From: Clostridiales bacterium
Lineage (GTDB): Bacteria; Bacillota; Clostridia; Lachnospirales; WRAX01
Reading direction: 5' to 3'
DNA length: 5,962 bases
Assembly (NCBI GenBank): GCA_031262335.1
Contig: JAISHX010000041.1
Coordinates: forward strand, 1 to 5,962
The notes beneath the pieces were generated by a model. It was not told where the DNA came from, did no database searches, and worked only from the letters and a program-made list of their open reading frames with translations. The translations under genes were made by a program, and so were the position numbers. This document shows, piece by piece, positions 5,554 through 5,962 of this stretch (position 1 is the stretch's first letter; each line of letters begins with the position of its first letter).

Positions 5554-5919
5554 TTATCTCACTTTGCTTGATTTACGTCTAAATATAAAACTTATACCAA
5601 TAACGGCAACAAATACAATGCTAACAATCAACCAAACCCACCACGGAATCGAAATTATAAATTTTATCAACCAAATAAATAGGCTGAAAACATAAAATAA
5701 CACAATAAACACAACTAACCGAACTATCCAATGTATAATAGAACCTGATGTTCTGCCGCTTATCATGTCGTTGGCGTAGAGTTTGCCTACCACTTCAAAG
5801 GCGACGGCAAAAGCAATAAGACCGATAATACCCATTGCGATATAATTATAGAGGATATTCCCGAAGAGTTCAAACTCACCGGTTTTAAGCTCAAAAATAG
5901 GTTTTAAGATATATTTCAT
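5554..5919 (-). CDS. Small three-helix membrane protein (unknown function)
   Basis: This 121-residue protein starts at ATG 5919-5917, with a strong AAGGAGGG (5932-5925) 6 nt upstream. After a short amphipathic N-terminus (MKYILKPIFELKTGEFELFG) it has three strongly hydrophobic segments: about 23-45, 62-88 and 92-113. The last opens with the aromatic-rich IPWWVWLIV. It ends with a basic tail, RRKSSKVR, expected on the cytoplasmic side. No enzymatic or channel motif is visible and I do not recognise the family. It is transcribed toward the SSB-like gene and stops 27 nt before the shared palindrome. The tail end of a probable upstream gene overlaps its ribosome binding site, so it is likely the distal gene of a minus-strand operon and translationally coupled. 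It is a real gene by RBS, codon pattern and membrane topology. Confidence 0.75.
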   Translation of the reverse strand: MKYILKPIFELKTGEFELFGNILYNYIAMGIIGLIAFAVAFEVVGKLYANDMISGRTSGSIIHWIVRLVVFIVLFYVFSLFIWLIKFIISIPWWVWLIVSIVFVAVIGISFIFRRKSSKVR

Positions 5920-5930
5920 ATCGTCCCTCC

Positions 5931-5962
5931 TTAGTGGTTCTCTAAATCATCATTTAGCGGCT
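5931..5962 (-). CDS. Possible C-terminal end of an upstream minus-strand gene (partial)
   Basis: Reading the minus strand from the right edge gives PLNDDLENH and then TAA (5933-5931). The TAA overlaps the AAGGAGGG ribosome binding site of the membrane protein gene. A stop codon embedded in the next gene's Shine-Dalgarno is typical of tight operons. With only nine residues visible the frame could be open by chance. The stretch also contains a CTAAAT/ATTTAG inverted repeat (5942-5957). Confidence 0.35.
   Translation of the reverse strand, partial: PLNDDLENH

Noticed and set aside
1..5962. CRISPR array, tRNA/rRNA genes, transposase or phage module
   Set aside because: No regularly spaced repeats, cloverleaf-like segments, transposase motifs or phage structural genes were seen on either strand.

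Overview
The window is AT-rich and looks like chromosomal DNA from an anaerobic Firmicute, most likely a Clostridia gut-type lineage. The reasons are the tail of an [FeFe] hydrogenase catalytic subunit, very strong GGAGG-type ribosome binding sites before almost every gene, a YwhC-like M50 membrane protein, and a tandem OB-fold single-stranded DNA-binding protein of a clostridial type. No rRNA, tRNA, CRISPR array, transposase or phage gene is visible. Names rest on motifs read by eye; no database search was possible.

Layout. Positions 1-258 hold the C-terminal 85 residues of the hydrogenase, closed by a strong intrinsic terminator (274-304). A leader with a 9-bp hairpin follows. Next is a 116-residue, all-helical, cysteine-free protein with 11-residue periodicity (443-793), then a 14-bp-stem terminator. 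That terminator shares its 3' edge with a near-consensus sigma-A-type promoter (TTGCAT-N17-TATAAT, 850-878). The promoter should drive a same-strand run: a MATE efflux transporter (940-2295), an unrecognised 346-residue soluble protein (2317-3357), a degenerate M50/site-2-protease-like membrane protein (3391-4008), and a 185-residue protein with a Mur-ligase-like central motif that starts at GTG (4056-4613). Gaps inside this run are 21, 33 and 47 nt and no terminator interrupts it, so it may be one operon. A 141-nt spacer carries a compact hairpin ahead of the two-OB-fold SSB-like gene (4755-5459). A perfect 21-bp-arm palindrome (5482-5526) separates that gene from a convergent three-helix membrane protein on the minus strand (5919-5554). 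The last bases probably hold the end of another minus-strand gene whose stop overlaps the ribosome binding site of the membrane protein.

How the genes may work together. The hydrogenase disposes of electrons as H2 and appears transcriptionally separate. The MATE, unknown, pseudo-M50 and Mur-like genes combine membrane transport with envelope-like functions, but the sequence shows no defined pathway. The most notable points are the M50-like protein that has lost the second zinc histidine, the unknown 346-residue gene bounded by a 10-bp direct repeat, the hendecad-repeat protein with its structured leader, and the long GC-rich palindrome.
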